Positions 53,299 through 62,214 of a stretch of DNA of 64,000 nucleotides are shown here, in pieces; the first letter of the stretch is position 1, and each line of letters starts with the position of its first letter. The notes beneath the pieces were generated by a model. It made no database searches, was not told the origin of the DNA, and saw nothing but the letters and a program-made list of their open reading frames with translations. Position numbers and translations under genes: made by a program. Source of the stretch: an uncultured Selenomonas sp. (GTDB lineage Bacteria; Bacillota; Negativicutes; Selenomonadales; Selenomonadaceae); NCBI GenBank assembly GCA_900552565.1, contig USAK01000005.1:1-64000 (forward strand). The letters run 5' to 3'.

Positions 53299-54189
53299 TT
53301 AAAGACGACAATCCGAGACAATCTGTTCCATATCGGACGGGAGCGGAACTTTGATGTCGATAGTTTGACCCGTCAGCGGATGCGTGAAGTAAAGCCGGCA
53401 GGCGTGAAGCGCCTGTCTCTTGATGAGTGTACAGCTGCCGCCGTAGAGGTCATCGCCGAGGAGCGGATGGCCAAGATGCGCGAGATGTACGCGAATCTGG
53501 TGCGTGCGGCCCGTGTCGAGGACGAGGCGCACCAGGGAGAAACATCCGTTTGTACGCACGGTCTCATAATGCGTGCGTGCTTCCTGTCCGTCAGGGGCTA
53601 CTTTGCGCAGGATGATGCTCGGCAGCGCGCGGGCAATCGGCGCGTCGATAAGACCGGACGCTGGCGTGAGCTTTCCTTCTATAATAGCGAGGTATTCGCG
53701 GTGGAAGAGTTTGCCTTCCCCGCGTTTGGGCGTCAGCTTGTACTGGACCTGCGGGACCTTGGCGATGAGCACGAGGCCTGACGTGTCGCGGTCAAGCCGG
53801 TGCACGGGATGGTAGGCATGATGCTCGCCATGTTTTTCATACCAATACAGGACTGCGTTGCCCAGCGTGCCGTGGGCTTCTTTTGTCGTCGGATGAACGA
53901 GCTGGCCCGCGGGCTTATTGACGACCATGAGGTAGTTATCTTCATAGCGGATATCAAGAGGCAGGTTCTCGGGCTCGATATTTGAAGGCCGCACAATATC
54001 AAAGCTTAAGATGTCGCCGTTTTTGACTTTGGTCAGGGCCGCATTGGCGGGAATGCCATTGACGCGGAACGTGCCGGAATGCTTGATGCGTTTCCAGAGG
54101 GTGGAGGATATGCCTTCTTTTTGCGTCAGAAAAGCCTTGACGGGCACAGTCGTCAAGGCTTCTGGGAGTTCGACGCGGATTTGCGTCAT
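53299..54189 (-). CDS. RluA/RluD-family pseudouridine synthase
   Basis: The 296-residue protein has an N-terminal S4-like domain (LWKRIKHSGTFRVNGIPAN) and the catalytic motif VHRLDRDTSGLVLIAK near residue 131, with the catalytic aspartate. LDTGRTHQIRVHLAHLGHPL follows near residue 219. Members isomerise uridines in 23S rRNA or tRNA; the exact site is unknown. It starts in a four-base overlap with the end of uraA, so it is downstream in that transcript. Confidence 0.9.
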   Translation of the reverse strand: MTQIRVELPEALTTVPVKAFLTQKEGISSTLWKRIKHSGTFRVNGIPANAALTKVKNGDILSFDIVRPSNIEPENLPLDIRYEDNYLMVVNKPAGQLVHPTTKEAHGTLGNAVLYWYEKHGEHHAYHPVHRLDRDTSGLVLIAKVPQVQYKLTPKRGEGKLFHREYLAIIEGKLTPASGLIDAPIARALPSIILRKVAPDGQEARTHYETVRTNGCFSLVRLVLDTGRTHQIRVHLAHLGHPLLGDDLYGGSCTLIKRQALHACRLYFTHPLTGQTIDIKVPLPSDMEQIVSDCRL

Positions 54190-55493
54190 TTTTTTGGGCT
54201 GTCCTCGGGGCCGATTTCACCGACCGGGTCATTTTGGCCGGTGAGCGGATTTTTATCCCCGCGACTCATGGCAATGAGACGGAATGCCAGCGACAGGATG
54301 ATGGCGACGACGGTAGCGAGCGACATGCCCTTGAAGCTTACCGTGCCAATCGTCAGGCTGGCCGTCGAAACGCCGATGCCCATGACGATGGACGTCAAAA
54401 GCAGGTTCATCGGGTTGTTGTAGTCGACTTTGGCTTCGACGAGGATGCGGATACCTGAGGCGGCGATGACGCCGAAGAGCAGCATCGATACGCCGCCCAT
54501 GACCGGCGTCGGGATGCTCTGGATGAGAGCCGCGAGCTTGCCAAAGCACGAGAGCAGGATGGCAAAGACGGCAGCACCGCCAATGACCCAGGTCGAGAAG
54601 ACTTTCGTGATGGCGAGCACGCCGATATTTTCGCCGTACGTCGTGTTCGGCGTCGAGCCGAAGAAGCCCGAGATGATGGTCGAAAGACCGTTGCCAAAGA
54701 TGGAGCGGTCGAGGCCCGGGTCTTTCGTGAGGTCATGGCCGACGATGTTGCCCGTGACAATCAGGTGGCCGATGTGTTCGACGATGACGACAAGCGAAGC
54801 CGGCAGGATGATGAGGATGGCGCCGAGGTCAAAGACCGGCTTGTAGAACGTTGGCAGGGCAAACCACGGGGCATTTTCGACCAGCGTCCAGTCGACGATG
54901 CCGCAGAGGGCGGCGATGATATAGCCGCTGACGACACCGATGAGAATCGGGATGATGGAGAGGAAGCCTTTAAAGGCGACTGAAGCGAAAATCGTGATGG
55001 CTAGCGTTGCGAGCGAGACAAAAATCGTCGTGCTGTCAGCTTTGTCGCCTGTGAGACCGGCCATGCCGGCGGCCGTTGGCATGAGTTCGAGGCCGATGAC
55101 AGCGACGATGGCACCCATCGAGGCCGGCGGGAAAATCACGTCAATCCAGCTCGTGCCGATGGCGCGCACCAGGAGACCGACGAGGCAGAAGACCACACCG
55201 ACGCAGATGAAGCCGCCGAGGGCTGCTTCGTAGCTGTACTGCGCGAGTACGAGAAAGACCGGGGAGAGAAAGGCAAAACTCGAGCCGAGGTAGGCAGGAA
55301 TCTTGCCCCTGCAGAGGACGAGATAGAGAATCGTGCCAATGCCGTTGAAGAGCAGGACCGTGGCCGGATTGATCTTGAAGAGGATTGGTACGAGCACCGT
55401 AGAGCCGAACATCGCAAAGAGATGCTGCAGCGAAAGTGGGATGGTCTCGAGAAGCGGCAGCTTCTCTTCGACACCGATAGGACGTTTTTGCAA
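54186..55493 (-). CDS. uraA: Uracil permease (NCS2 family)
   Basis: The 435-residue membrane protein matches UraA-type uracil:proton symporters, with about fourteen hydrophobic segments. The substrate-site motifs VVIVEHIGHLIVTG (containing the conserved glutamate) near residue 238 and GFFGSTPNTTYGENIGVLA near residue 277 are present. The starting codon is TTG 55493, with AAAGGAG eight bases upstream. The RluA-type synthase overlaps its end by four bases. The leader holds several palindromes but no recognisable PyrR-type attenuator. Confidence 0.92.
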   Translation of the reverse strand: MQKRPIGVEEKLPLLETIPLSLQHLFAMFGSTVLVPILFKINPATVLLFNGIGTILYLVLCRGKIPAYLGSSFAFLSPVFLVLAQYSYEAALGGFICVGVVFCLVGLLVRAIGTSWIDVIFPPASMGAIVAVIGLELMPTAAGMAGLTGDKADSTTIFVSLATLAITIFASVAFKGFLSIIPILIGVVSGYIIAALCGIVDWTLVENAPWFALPTFYKPVFDLGAILIILPASLVVIVEHIGHLIVTGNIVGHDLTKDPGLDRSIFGNGLSTIISGFFGSTPNTTYGENIGVLAITKVFSTWVIGGAAVFAILLSCFGKLAALIQSIPTPVMGGVSMLLFGVIAASGIRILVEAKVDYNNPMNLLLTSIVMGIGVSTASLTIGTVSFKGMSLATVVAIILSLAFRLIAMSRGDKNPLTGQNDPVGEIGPEDSPKK

Positions 55494-55516
55494 GACAGGG
55501 CACTCCTTTCTTTTTG

Positions 55517-55608
55517 AGAACGTTCTTGCTTTCTACAAATAAATACGTATCCAATTTATCATAGCTTAGGACATATGTCCACTTTTCTTGTTTGCCTTTG
55601 AAAACAAG
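55517..55608. promoter_or_regulatory. Palindrome cluster in the uraA leader/promoter region
   Basis: Three perfect inverted repeats lie upstream of uraA: AGAACGTTCT (55517-55526), GGACATATGTCC (55569-55580) and CTTGTTT…AAACAAG (55587-55608). On the minus strand the second overlaps a TGGACA/TAAATT pair spaced 17 bases. They may be operator sites; no regulator is known. The rest of the 55494-55837 gap holds the lysC promoter and otherwise AT-rich sequence without genes. Confidence 0.4.
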
Positions 55609-55723
55609 CAGAATTTTATCATTTCATGCATCTTATTTTCGATTTTTTAGTGAATATGTAACATATCGGCTTTTGCGTGTGCTCTCCTAAAAAACATTTT
55701 TACATAAAAATGGCGAAATATGG

Positions 55724-55752
55724 TAGACAGGCCGCTAAATTTCTTGTATAAT
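55724..55752 (+). promoter_or_regulatory. Promoter for lysC
   Basis: TAGACA (55724-55729) and TATAAT (55747-55752) with a 17-base spacer, about 85 bases before the start codon. Confidence 0.7.
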
Positions 55753-55837
55753 ATGTTTCGATTAAACACTTTAACAAACAAAAAGCCACTGTGTCCGCTT
55801 ATGATGGATGCAATGGCATATGTTTAGGGGGAGAAAC

Positions 55838-57070
55838 ATGGCGCTTATTGTAAAGAAATTCGGTGGCAGCTCCGTCGCTACCACGGAAAAGATCATGAAT
55901 GTAGCAAAGAGAGTGCTGAGCGAAAAGCAGCCGGGCGACCAGATTGTCATGGTAGTGTCGGCCATGGGCGATACGACAGATGACCTCATTACGCTGGCCA
56001 ATGGCATCACGAAAAACCCGTACCAGTACGCGCGCGAGATGGATATGCTGCTGACGACTGGTGAGCAGGTCTCCATCGCTCTCCTCGCGATGGCATTCAA
56101 GAGCCTCGGCCAGCCGGCCATTTCGCTGACGGGCCCGATGGCGGGCATGCGCACGGATTCTGTGCATACGAAAGGCCGCATCAAAGACATTCAGCCAAAG
56201 CGCGTTCATGAAGAACTCGACAAAGGCAATATTGTTGTCATCGCCGGCTTCCAGGGCTGCGATGACATTGGCGACCTCGTGACGCTCGGCCGCGGCGGCT
56301 CCGATACGTCGGCCGTTGCTCTTGCCGGTGCACTCAAGGCAGATTCCTGCGAAATCTACACGGATGTCGACGGCGTTTATTCGGCTGACCCGCGTATTGT
56401 CAAGAATGCACGCAAGATGAAAGAAATCACGTACTACGAGATGCTCGAGATGGCACGTCTTGGTGCCGGCGTCATGCAGCCGCGTTCCGTCGAGATGGGC
56501 AAGTACTTCAATATTCCAATTCACGTTCGTTCGACGTTCACGAATAAACCAGGCACGATCATTAGGGAGGACTATACAATGGAAGATAAGGATTTTGTAA
56601 TCCGCGGTGTCGCACACGATGAGAAGGTAGCAAAGATTGCCGTACTTGGCATTCCGAACACGCCGGGCATTGCCCATGAAATTTTCTCGGCACTCGCTGA
56701 GGCCAACATCGATGTCGACATGATCGTGCAGAGCATCCGCAACATCGAAAAGAATGTCACGGATATGGTCTTCACGGTGGCTTCGGACGACCTCACTCAG
56801 GCAAAGAAAGTCGTCGACAAAGTCGCTGACAAACTCAATGCCATCGCTGTTCTCATCGAGGAAGACGTTGCGAAAGTCTCGATTGTCGGCGCTGGCATGC
56901 TCGGCAACCCAGGCATCGCAGCCCGTATGTTCGGTGCTCTTTCGAAGGCACAGATCAACATCGACATCATCAGCACGTCGGAAATCAGCATTTCCTGCCT
57001 TGTCAAGGGTTCGCAGCTCAAGGAAGCTGTCAATGCCATCCACGACGAGTTCTTCCCGGCAAAGGCTTAA
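55838..57070 (+). CDS. lysC: Aspartokinase
   Basis: Aspartokinase phosphorylates aspartate, the first step to lysine, threonine and methionine. The 410-residue protein starts ALIVKKFGGSSVATTEKI, has AVALAGALKADSCEIYTD near residue 165 and VDGVYSADPR, then two ACT domains in the C-terminal 160 residues (GIPNTPGIAHEIFSALAEAN and GAGMLGNPGIAARMFGALS). ATG 55838 follows AGGGGGAG. The length and domain order match the Bacillus-type lysine-sensitive enzyme, and an internal ribosome site (see next entry) suggests a second product. It is alone between its promoter and terminator. Confidence 0.95.
   Translation: MALIVKKFGGSSVATTEKIMNVAKRVLSEKQPGDQIVMVVSAMGDTTDDLITLANGITKNPYQYAREMDMLLTTGEQVSIALLAMAFKSLGQPAISLTGPMAGMRTDSVHTKGRIKDIQPKRVHEELDKGNIVVIAGFQGCDDIGDLVTLGRGGSDTSAVALAGALKADSCEIYTDVDGVYSADPRIVKNARKMKEITYYEMLEMARLGAGVMQPRSVEMGKYFNIPIHVRSTFTNKPGTIIREDYTMEDKDFVIRGVAHDEKVAKIAVLGIPNTPGIAHEIFSALAEANIDVDMIVQSIRNIEKNVTDMVFTVASDDLTQAKKVVDKVADKLNAIAVLIEEDVAKVSIVGAGMLGNPGIAARMFGALSKAQINIDIISTSEISISCLVKGSQLKEAVNAIHDEFFPAKA
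56564..56581 (+). promoter_or_regulatory. Internal in-frame translation start within lysC (beta subunit)
   Basis: AGGGAGG (56564-56570) is eight bases before ATG 56579, which is in frame with lysC. Translation from it would give 163 residues beginning MEDKDFVIRGVAHDEK and comprising only the ACT domains. Bacillus subtilis lysC makes exactly such a beta subunit from an internal start, so the same arrangement is expected here. Confidence 0.75.
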
Positions 57071-57091
57071 GTTTTTATTTTTGGCAGAGCG

Positions 57092-57118
57092 GCCACCCCT
57101 TTTTGGGGGTGGCTTTTC
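57092..57118 (+). terminator. Terminator after lysC
   Basis: GCCACCCC (57092-57099) pairs with GGGGGTGGC (57105-57113), followed by TTTTC. Confidence 0.85.
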
Positions 57119-57239
57119 TGTTATACCGCATTTCTCGTGTTGCCGATTGACTTTTTTCCTCTTTGCCGCGAATTTGCTTTTATTTACGGAGGAGTGTAGG
57201 CAATTATCTAGAAATATTGTATACTTATCCGTTTTTATC

Positions 57240-57301
57240 TGGACAGATGGGGGAAAAGCGTTTATGATATACTCAACACGCGGATATGCGTAGATATCAT
57301 A
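57240..57301 (+). promoter_or_regulatory. Promoter and inverted repeat upstream of the aminotransferase
   Basis: TGGACA (57240-57245) and TATGAT (57263-57268) lie 17 bases apart. The -10 is part of TATGATAT (57263-57270), which is repeated inverted as ATATCATA (57294-57301). The repeat over the -10 and start site could be an operator. The remaining gap to lysC has no gene. Confidence 0.5.
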
Positions 57302-57347
57302 TGGAATTCAGTGTTTATATTTGTGAAAGCGAAAGGAAGTTTGTTCT

Positions 57348-58592
57348 ATGACGACGAGTATGGCAGCGTCTCATGCTGCAAGCAAGAGACTCAAGGATGC
57401 GATTTTCGGTGCAAGTGCGGCCTGCCGCGAAGCAGCTGAGAAATACGGCGCTGATAAAGTCACGAATGCGACGATGGGCGTCATGATGGACGAAAACGGC
57501 AAATTCGCAAGTCTCCCGACGATGGAACGCGTCTTCCGCTCGCTGTCCATTGAAGATTACGCACGCTATGCCCCAATCCCGGGCCTGCCCGAATATCTCG
57601 ATGCTGTCCTCGATGCGACGTTTGCTGACCAGCGTCCGGATGGCTATCTCGCGGCCATCGCTACGTCGGGCGGCACGGGTGCCATCCATCACGCTGTGGC
57701 CAATTACGCAGAGCACGGCGACGAGGTCCTGACGGCCGACTGGTTCTGGGGCACGTACAATGTCATCTGCAACGAATGCGGCTCGCATCTGACGAATTAC
57801 CAGCTGTTCGATGAGAACAACAATTTCAATATCAAGGACTACACGGCAAAAGTCGATGCCATCATGGCCAAGCAGGACAGCCTGCTTTCCATCATCAACA
57901 CGCCGGCGCATAATCCGACGGGCTTCAGCCTGACGGAAGAGGACTGGGACAATGTCCTCGCCCTGACGAAGAAATACGCAGCTAAGGGCAAGAAGATGAG
58001 CATCCTCGTCGATATTGCCTACATCGACTATGCCGGCGAGAAGAACGAGACGCGCCGCTTCATGAAAAAGTTCGGCAACCTGCCGGACAACATCCTCGTC
58101 ATGTTCTCGTTCTCGATGTCGAAGGGCTACACGGCTTACGGCCAGCGCACGGGCGCGCTCGTCGCTGTTTCCTCGAGCAAGGAAGTCATCACGGAGTTCA
58201 AGGAAATCAACAAATACACGAGCCGTGCTACGTGGTCGAACATCAACCGCGGTGCCATGACGCTGCTGGCCCGCATCCAGAACGACAAGAGCACGCTTGC
58301 ACAGTTTGAGAAGGAACGCGATGACTATTACAAGATGATTCAGCATCGCGGCAATATCTTCATGGAAGAGGCAAAGGCCTGCGGCCTCAATGCTCTGCCG
58401 TACAAAGGCGGCTTCTTCCTCGCTGTGCCGGCCAAGGACCCGCAGGCCGTCTGCGACAAACTGCACGATGACCTGATTTTCGCCGTACCGCTGAAGCTCG
58501 GCATCCGTGTCGCAGCCTGCTCCGTATCGGCTGACAAGATGAAGGGGGTCGCTGCCAAGGTCCTCAAGGCCCAGCAGGCAGTCGAAGGCTGA
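57348..58592 (+). CDS. Class I/II PLP-dependent aminotransferase (aromatic/aspartate type)
   Basis: The 414-residue enzyme has the fold-type I markers ATSGGTGAIHHAVANY near residue 105, NTPAHNPTGFSLTEEDW near 185, and the pyridoxal lysine in SFSMSKGYTAYGQRTGALVA near 262. It most resembles aspartate/tyrosine aminotransferase-like proteins of Firmicutes; the amino donor cannot be assigned. Its place after lysC suggests amino-acid metabolism. GAAAGGAAG precedes ATG 57348 by about six bases. Confidence 0.85.
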   Translation: MTTSMAASHAASKRLKDAIFGASAACREAAEKYGADKVTNATMGVMMDENGKFASLPTMERVFRSLSIEDYARYAPIPGLPEYLDAVLDATFADQRPDGYLAAIATSGGTGAIHHAVANYAEHGDEVLTADWFWGTYNVICNECGSHLTNYQLFDENNNFNIKDYTAKVDAIMAKQDSLLSIINTPAHNPTGFSLTEEDWDNVLALTKKYAAKGKKMSILVDIAYIDYAGEKNETRRFMKKFGNLPDNILVMFSFSMSKGYTAYGQRTGALVAVSSSKEVITEFKEINKYTSRATWSNINRGAMTLLARIQNDKSTLAQFEKERDDYYKMIQHRGNIFMEEAKACGLNALPYKGGFFLAVPAKDPQAVCDKLHDDLIFAVPLKLGIRVAACSVSADKMKGVAAKVLKAQQAVEG

Positions 58593-58629
58593 TTCCCTGC
58601 ATTCACAGGTTAGCATAGTTTGGAATTTT

Positions 58630-58675
58630 AAGACCGGACGTTCGCTTTTTTTTGAAACGGATGTCCGGTCTTTTT
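58630..58675 (+). terminator. Terminator after the aminotransferase
   Basis: AAGACCGGAC (58630-58639) pairs with GTCCGGTCTT (58663-58672), followed by Ts. The loop is long and T-rich. Confidence 0.8.
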
Positions 58676-58698
58676 CCGTTTCGGGACGAAATTTCTTA

Positions 58699-58752
58699 TT
58701 GATGTGAACGGTGATTGATGTTATAGTTAAATTGTTAAGGTTCGTTAACAAT
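58699..58752 (+). promoter_or_regulatory. Promoter with overlapping palindromic operator for the DUF47-Pit operon
   Basis: TTGATG (58699-58704) and TTATAG (58721-58726) are 16 bases apart. Immediately downstream, ATTGTTAA (58731-58738) and TTAACAAT (58745-58752) form a perfect 8-bp inverted repeat with a six-base spacer, in the position of a repressor operator. A phosphate-responsive role is guessed from the genes it precedes. Confidence 0.5.
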
Positions 58753-58799
58753 GTAAATAAGTTCGTTTTCGTTCATGATCTAGGAGGACGCAAAAGGAT

Positions 58800-59426
58800 A
58801 TGTTTAAGTTCAAGCAGAAGGACAGCGAGTTCTTTGACTTGTTCGTGGAAAGCGCCCAGTATTTCTACAAAGGTGCGCTCATGATGGACGAAGTCATGCT
58901 GGATTACAGCAAGGCCGCTGACAAGGTAAAGGAGATTGTCGACCTCGAGCACGCAGCAGACGCAGTAAACGATAAGATCATCGACAAGCTGAATCTGACC
59001 TTCATCACGCCGATTGACCGCGAGGACATCTACGCGCTGGCCAATGGCCTCGATGATGGTGTGGACAATCTGCAGGGCACATTGCAGCGCATCGTCATGT
59101 ACCGTACGGGCAAGGCCATGAGCGGTGCTGTCACGCTGACGAAACTCCTCATCGAAAGTACCGAAGAAATCATCCGTGCGTGCTCTCTTTTGAAGAATAT
59201 CCGCAAGAACCAGGCGCAGATTCTGGAGGCGACGCATAAGATTGGCCGCCTTGAGAGCGAAGGGGACCGCGTCTACCGTCATGAGGTAGCGTACCTCTTT
59301 GACAAAGAAAAAGACCCGATTGAGCTGATTAAATGGAAGGATATCCTCGAGAATCTCGAGAATACGCTTGACCATTGCGAGAAGCTTTCGGATATGCTCC
59401 GGGGAGTGGTAATGAAGTATGCCTGA
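58800..59426 (+). CDS. DUF47 (PhoU-like) protein
   Basis: The 208-residue, mostly helical protein matches the DUF47/TIGR00153 family, PhoU-like helical bundles found with Pit phosphate transporters. Metal-binding-type acidic segments are seen in VDLEHAADAVNDKI near residue 47 and GRLESEGDRVYRHEVAYL near residue 150. It probably modulates the transporter gene that overlaps it by eight bases. TAGGAGGACG precedes ATG 58800. Confidence 0.9.
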   Translation: MFKFKQKDSEFFDLFVESAQYFYKGALMMDEVMLDYSKAADKVKEIVDLEHAADAVNDKIIDKLNLTFITPIDREDIYALANGLDDGVDNLQGTLQRIVMYRTGKAMSGAVTLTKLLIESTEEIIRACSLLKNIRKNQAQILEATHKIGRLESEGDRVYRHEVAYLFDKEKDPIELIKWKDILENLENTLDHCEKLSDMLRGVVMKYA

Positions 59427-60417
59427 ACTCCAACTCCTGATTTTTACGGTCATCGGGCTCGCTCTGCTGTTTGACTTCATCAATGGCTTTCATGATACGG
59501 CCAACGCCATTGCGACGTCCGTCTCGACGCGAGCGCTTCATCCGAGCCATGCCATCATCATGGCGGCTTTTCTTAACTTTCTCGGTGCCATGTACAGTAC
59601 CGGCGTCGCTAAGACCATCGGTGCGGATATCGTCAAGTCGGCGCAGCATGTCGATGAGCGCGTGATTATCGCGGCTCTTGTCGGTGCCGTTGTCTGGAAC
59701 CTCATTACGTGGTGGTTCGCTGTACCGTCAAGCTCGTCGCATGCTCTGGTCGGCGGCGTCATTGGCGCCGTGCTTGTATCGGTCGGCTCTGACGGACTCA
59801 ATTTTTACGGCATCGGCAAGATTGTCCTGTCACTGATTGCTTCCCCGGTTATTGCTATTGTCACCGGCTGTATCGTCATGACGATACTGTTCCGGATTTT
59901 TGGGCGGTTCAGTCCCTCGGCGGTCAATGGCAAATTCAAGAAGATGCAGATTCTCTCGGCAGCCATGATGGCGTTCTCGCACGGTTCAAACGATGCGCAG
60001 AAGTCCATGGGTATCATCACACTCGCACTGCTGTCGGGCGGCTATATCGATGTGTTTGAAGTACCGACGTACGTCAAGATTCTCGCGGCTACGGCGATGG
60101 CCTGCGGCACGGCCGTTGGCGGCTGGCGCATCATCAAGACCATCGGCGGCAAAATCTTCAAGCTCGAGCCGATTTCCGGCTTCGCTGCTGACCTCAACTC
60201 GTCGATGGTCATCTTCTCGGCGACGCTGCTGCATCTGCCGGTTTCGACGACGCATGTCGTTTCCGGCTCCATCATGGGCGTCGGCACGGCGAAGCGCGTC
60301 AATGCGGTCCGCTGGGGTGTTGCCCAGCAGATGGTCACGGCCTGGGTGCTGACCATTCCATGTACGGCGGTGATGGGCGCAATTGCCTACCATTTCGTGA
60401 TTATGGTCTTTAAATAA
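59419..60417 (+). CDS. pit: Low-affinity inorganic phosphate transporter (Pit family)
   Basis: The 332-residue membrane protein carries the PitA signatures LLFDFINGFHDTANAIATSV near residue 16 and the repeated motif AMMAFSHGSNDAQKSMGI near residue 185, with about ten hydrophobic segments. It imports phosphate, probably as a metal-phosphate, with protons. The coding overlap with DUF47 shows they are translated together, and the upstream palindrome may regulate both. Confidence 0.93.
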   Translation: MPELQLLIFTVIGLALLFDFINGFHDTANAIATSVSTRALHPSHAIIMAAFLNFLGAMYSTGVAKTIGADIVKSAQHVDERVIIAALVGAVVWNLITWWFAVPSSSSHALVGGVIGAVLVSVGSDGLNFYGIGKIVLSLIASPVIAIVTGCIVMTILFRIFGRFSPSAVNGKFKKMQILSAAMMAFSHGSNDAQKSMGIITLALLSGGYIDVFEVPTYVKILAATAMACGTAVGGWRIIKTIGGKIFKLEPISGFAADLNSSMVIFSATLLHLPVSTTHVVSGSIMGVGTAKRVNAVRWGVAQQMVTAWVLTIPCTAVMGAIAYHFVIMVFK

Positions 60418-60445
60418 GAAGATAAATTCATTTTTCTGACATTTG

Positions 60446-60494
60446 AACGGGAACATGTGTTACAATATAAGTAACACATGTTCCCGTTTTTTAT
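60446..60494 (+). terminator. Terminator after the pit operon
   Basis: A perfect 18-bp stem: AACGGGAACATGTGTTAC (60446-60463) pairs with 60471-60488, loop AATATAA, then six Ts. Confidence 0.92.
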
Positions 60495-60531
60495 GTGAAT
60501 GATGCCGCCTGAAATTAAAGGAGGAGTTTCT

Positions 60532-62199
60532 ATGTTTGTTACGATACGCAAAGAGAGAAATGTACTGCCGCAGGCCATGCCGCGTGACCTGGCGGCAGAT
60601 TATCAGCAGGAATACGCGAGCAAGATTGTGGCCGTAAAGCTTGATAATACGCTGCATGACCTGCAGACCCCTGTAGGCAAGGCGCGTTCGCTGGAATTTG
60701 TCGAACTGGAGAGCGAAGAAGGCTGGATTATTTACCGCCGTTCGGTAGAATTTCTGCTCATTATGGCCGTGCATGAGCTTTATCCTGATGCAGAGGTCGC
60801 AGCGATGTTCCGTGCGAACAACGGACTTTACTGTGAAATCACGTTGCCGCATCAGAAATTGACGCCGGAAATTGTCGGCGCCATTGAGCAGGAAATGCGC
60901 ATCATCGTGCAGGAAAACCGCCCGATTGTCAAGGAAGTATTCAAGCGTGAGGATGCGGTCAGGCTGTTCAAGGAGACGAAGCAGATTGAGAAGGCCAACC
61001 TCATCGCCTCACTCTCGCTGCCCAATGTCAGCATTTACCGCTGCGGCGGGTATTACGACTATCTCTACGGTGCGATGATTGGCTCGACGGGACATCTCGG
61101 CAAATTTGCACTCGACATTTTTGAATCCGGTGTGCTCCTGCGCACGCCAGACCTCAAGAGCAAGGGCGAGGTGCCCGCGTCAGTGCCGCAGCCGAAGCTT
61201 TCGGGCGTCCTTACCGAGGCCAAGGACTGGGCCAATATCCTGCGCTGCCGCTACGTGACCGATCTCAACCGTGCCATTCGTTCGGGCCGCATCAGCGAGG
61301 TCATCCGCGTTTCGGAGGCTTTGCAGGAAAAGCGCATTGCAGAAATTGCGGACCACATCGCTTCCAACTGCCGGAAGCTGCGCCTGATTCTCATTGCTGG
61401 CCCGTCATCTTCGGGCAAGACGTCTTTTGCCCAGCGTCTGCGCGTCCAGCTGCAGGTCTTAGGGTTGCGTCCTGTCTCGATTTCACTCGACAACTACTTT
61501 GTCAACCGCGAAGATACGCCAAAGACACCGGCCGGTGCTTACGACTATGAATGTCTCGAAGCTCTCGACGTGGCGCTGTTCAATAAGGATATGCTGGGCC
61601 TTTTAAAAGGGGAATCCGTTGTGCTGCCGCGCTACAACTTCAAGACGGGCGAACGTGAATGGGAAGGGCAGGAGCCGCTGACACTCGAGAAAAGTCAGCC
61701 CATCATCGTGGAAGGCATTCACGGGCTCAACGAGAAGCTCACCGCGCAGATTCCGCGCGAAAACAAATTCAAGATTTACATCAGTGCGCTGACGCAGCTC
61801 AATATCGATGCGCACAACCGCATTCCGACGACAGATGCCCGCCTGATTCGCCGTCTCGTGCGCGATTATCAGTTCCGTGGCGCCAGTGCCCTCAAAACGC
61901 TTAAGCAGTGGCCAGATGTGCGGCAGGGCGAAGAAAAATACATCTTCCCGTATCAGGAAGAGGCGGATGTCATGTTCAACTCGGCGATGATTTATGAACT
62001 GTCGGCGCTGCGCCGCTATGCCGTGCCGATGCTCAAGGCCGTGACGCCGGATGTGCCGGAGTACACGAAGGCACGGAGGCTGTTGGATTTCTGCCAGTAC
62101 TTCTTGGATTTGCCGGATGAGGACGATGTGCCGAACAACTCGATTCTGCGCGAGTTTATCGGGAAGTCCGTGTTCTTTAAGGGGGAAGAACAGGTTTGA
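60532..62199 (+). CDS. Uridine kinase-like P-loop protein with N-terminal TGS/ThrRS-like domains
   Basis: The 555-residue protein has an N-terminal TGS-like region, followed by a threonyl-tRNA-synthetase-like second domain containing HDLQTPVGKARSLEFVELES and VEFLLIMAVHELYPDAEV. The C-terminal half is a phosphoribulokinase/uridine-kinase domain with the P-loop LILIAGPSSSGKTSFAQRLR near residue 288 and IIVEGIHGLNEKL. The family is annotated as nucleoside kinase, but the physiological substrate is uncertain. ATG 60532 follows a consensus AAAGGAGGAG. Confidence 0.88.
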   Translation: MFVTIRKERNVLPQAMPRDLAADYQQEYASKIVAVKLDNTLHDLQTPVGKARSLEFVELESEEGWIIYRRSVEFLLIMAVHELYPDAEVAAMFRANNGLYCEITLPHQKLTPEIVGAIEQEMRIIVQENRPIVKEVFKREDAVRLFKETKQIEKANLIASLSLPNVSIYRCGGYYDYLYGAMIGSTGHLGKFALDIFESGVLLRTPDLKSKGEVPASVPQPKLSGVLTEAKDWANILRCRYVTDLNRAIRSGRISEVIRVSEALQEKRIAEIADHIASNCRKLRLILIAGPSSSGKTSFAQRLRVQLQVLGLRPVSISLDNYFVNREDTPKTPAGAYDYECLEALDVALFNKDMLGLLKGESVVLPRYNFKTGEREWEGQEPLTLEKSQPIIVEGIHGLNEKLTAQIPRENKFKIYISALTQLNIDAHNRIPTTDARLIRRLVRDYQFRGASALKTLKQWPDVRQGEEKYIFPYQEEADVMFNSAMIYELSALRRYAVPMLKAVTPDVPEYTKARRLLDFCQYFLDLPDEDDVPNNSILREFIGKSVFFKGEEQV

Positions 62200-62214
62200 G
62201 GTACGGCTGCAAGG

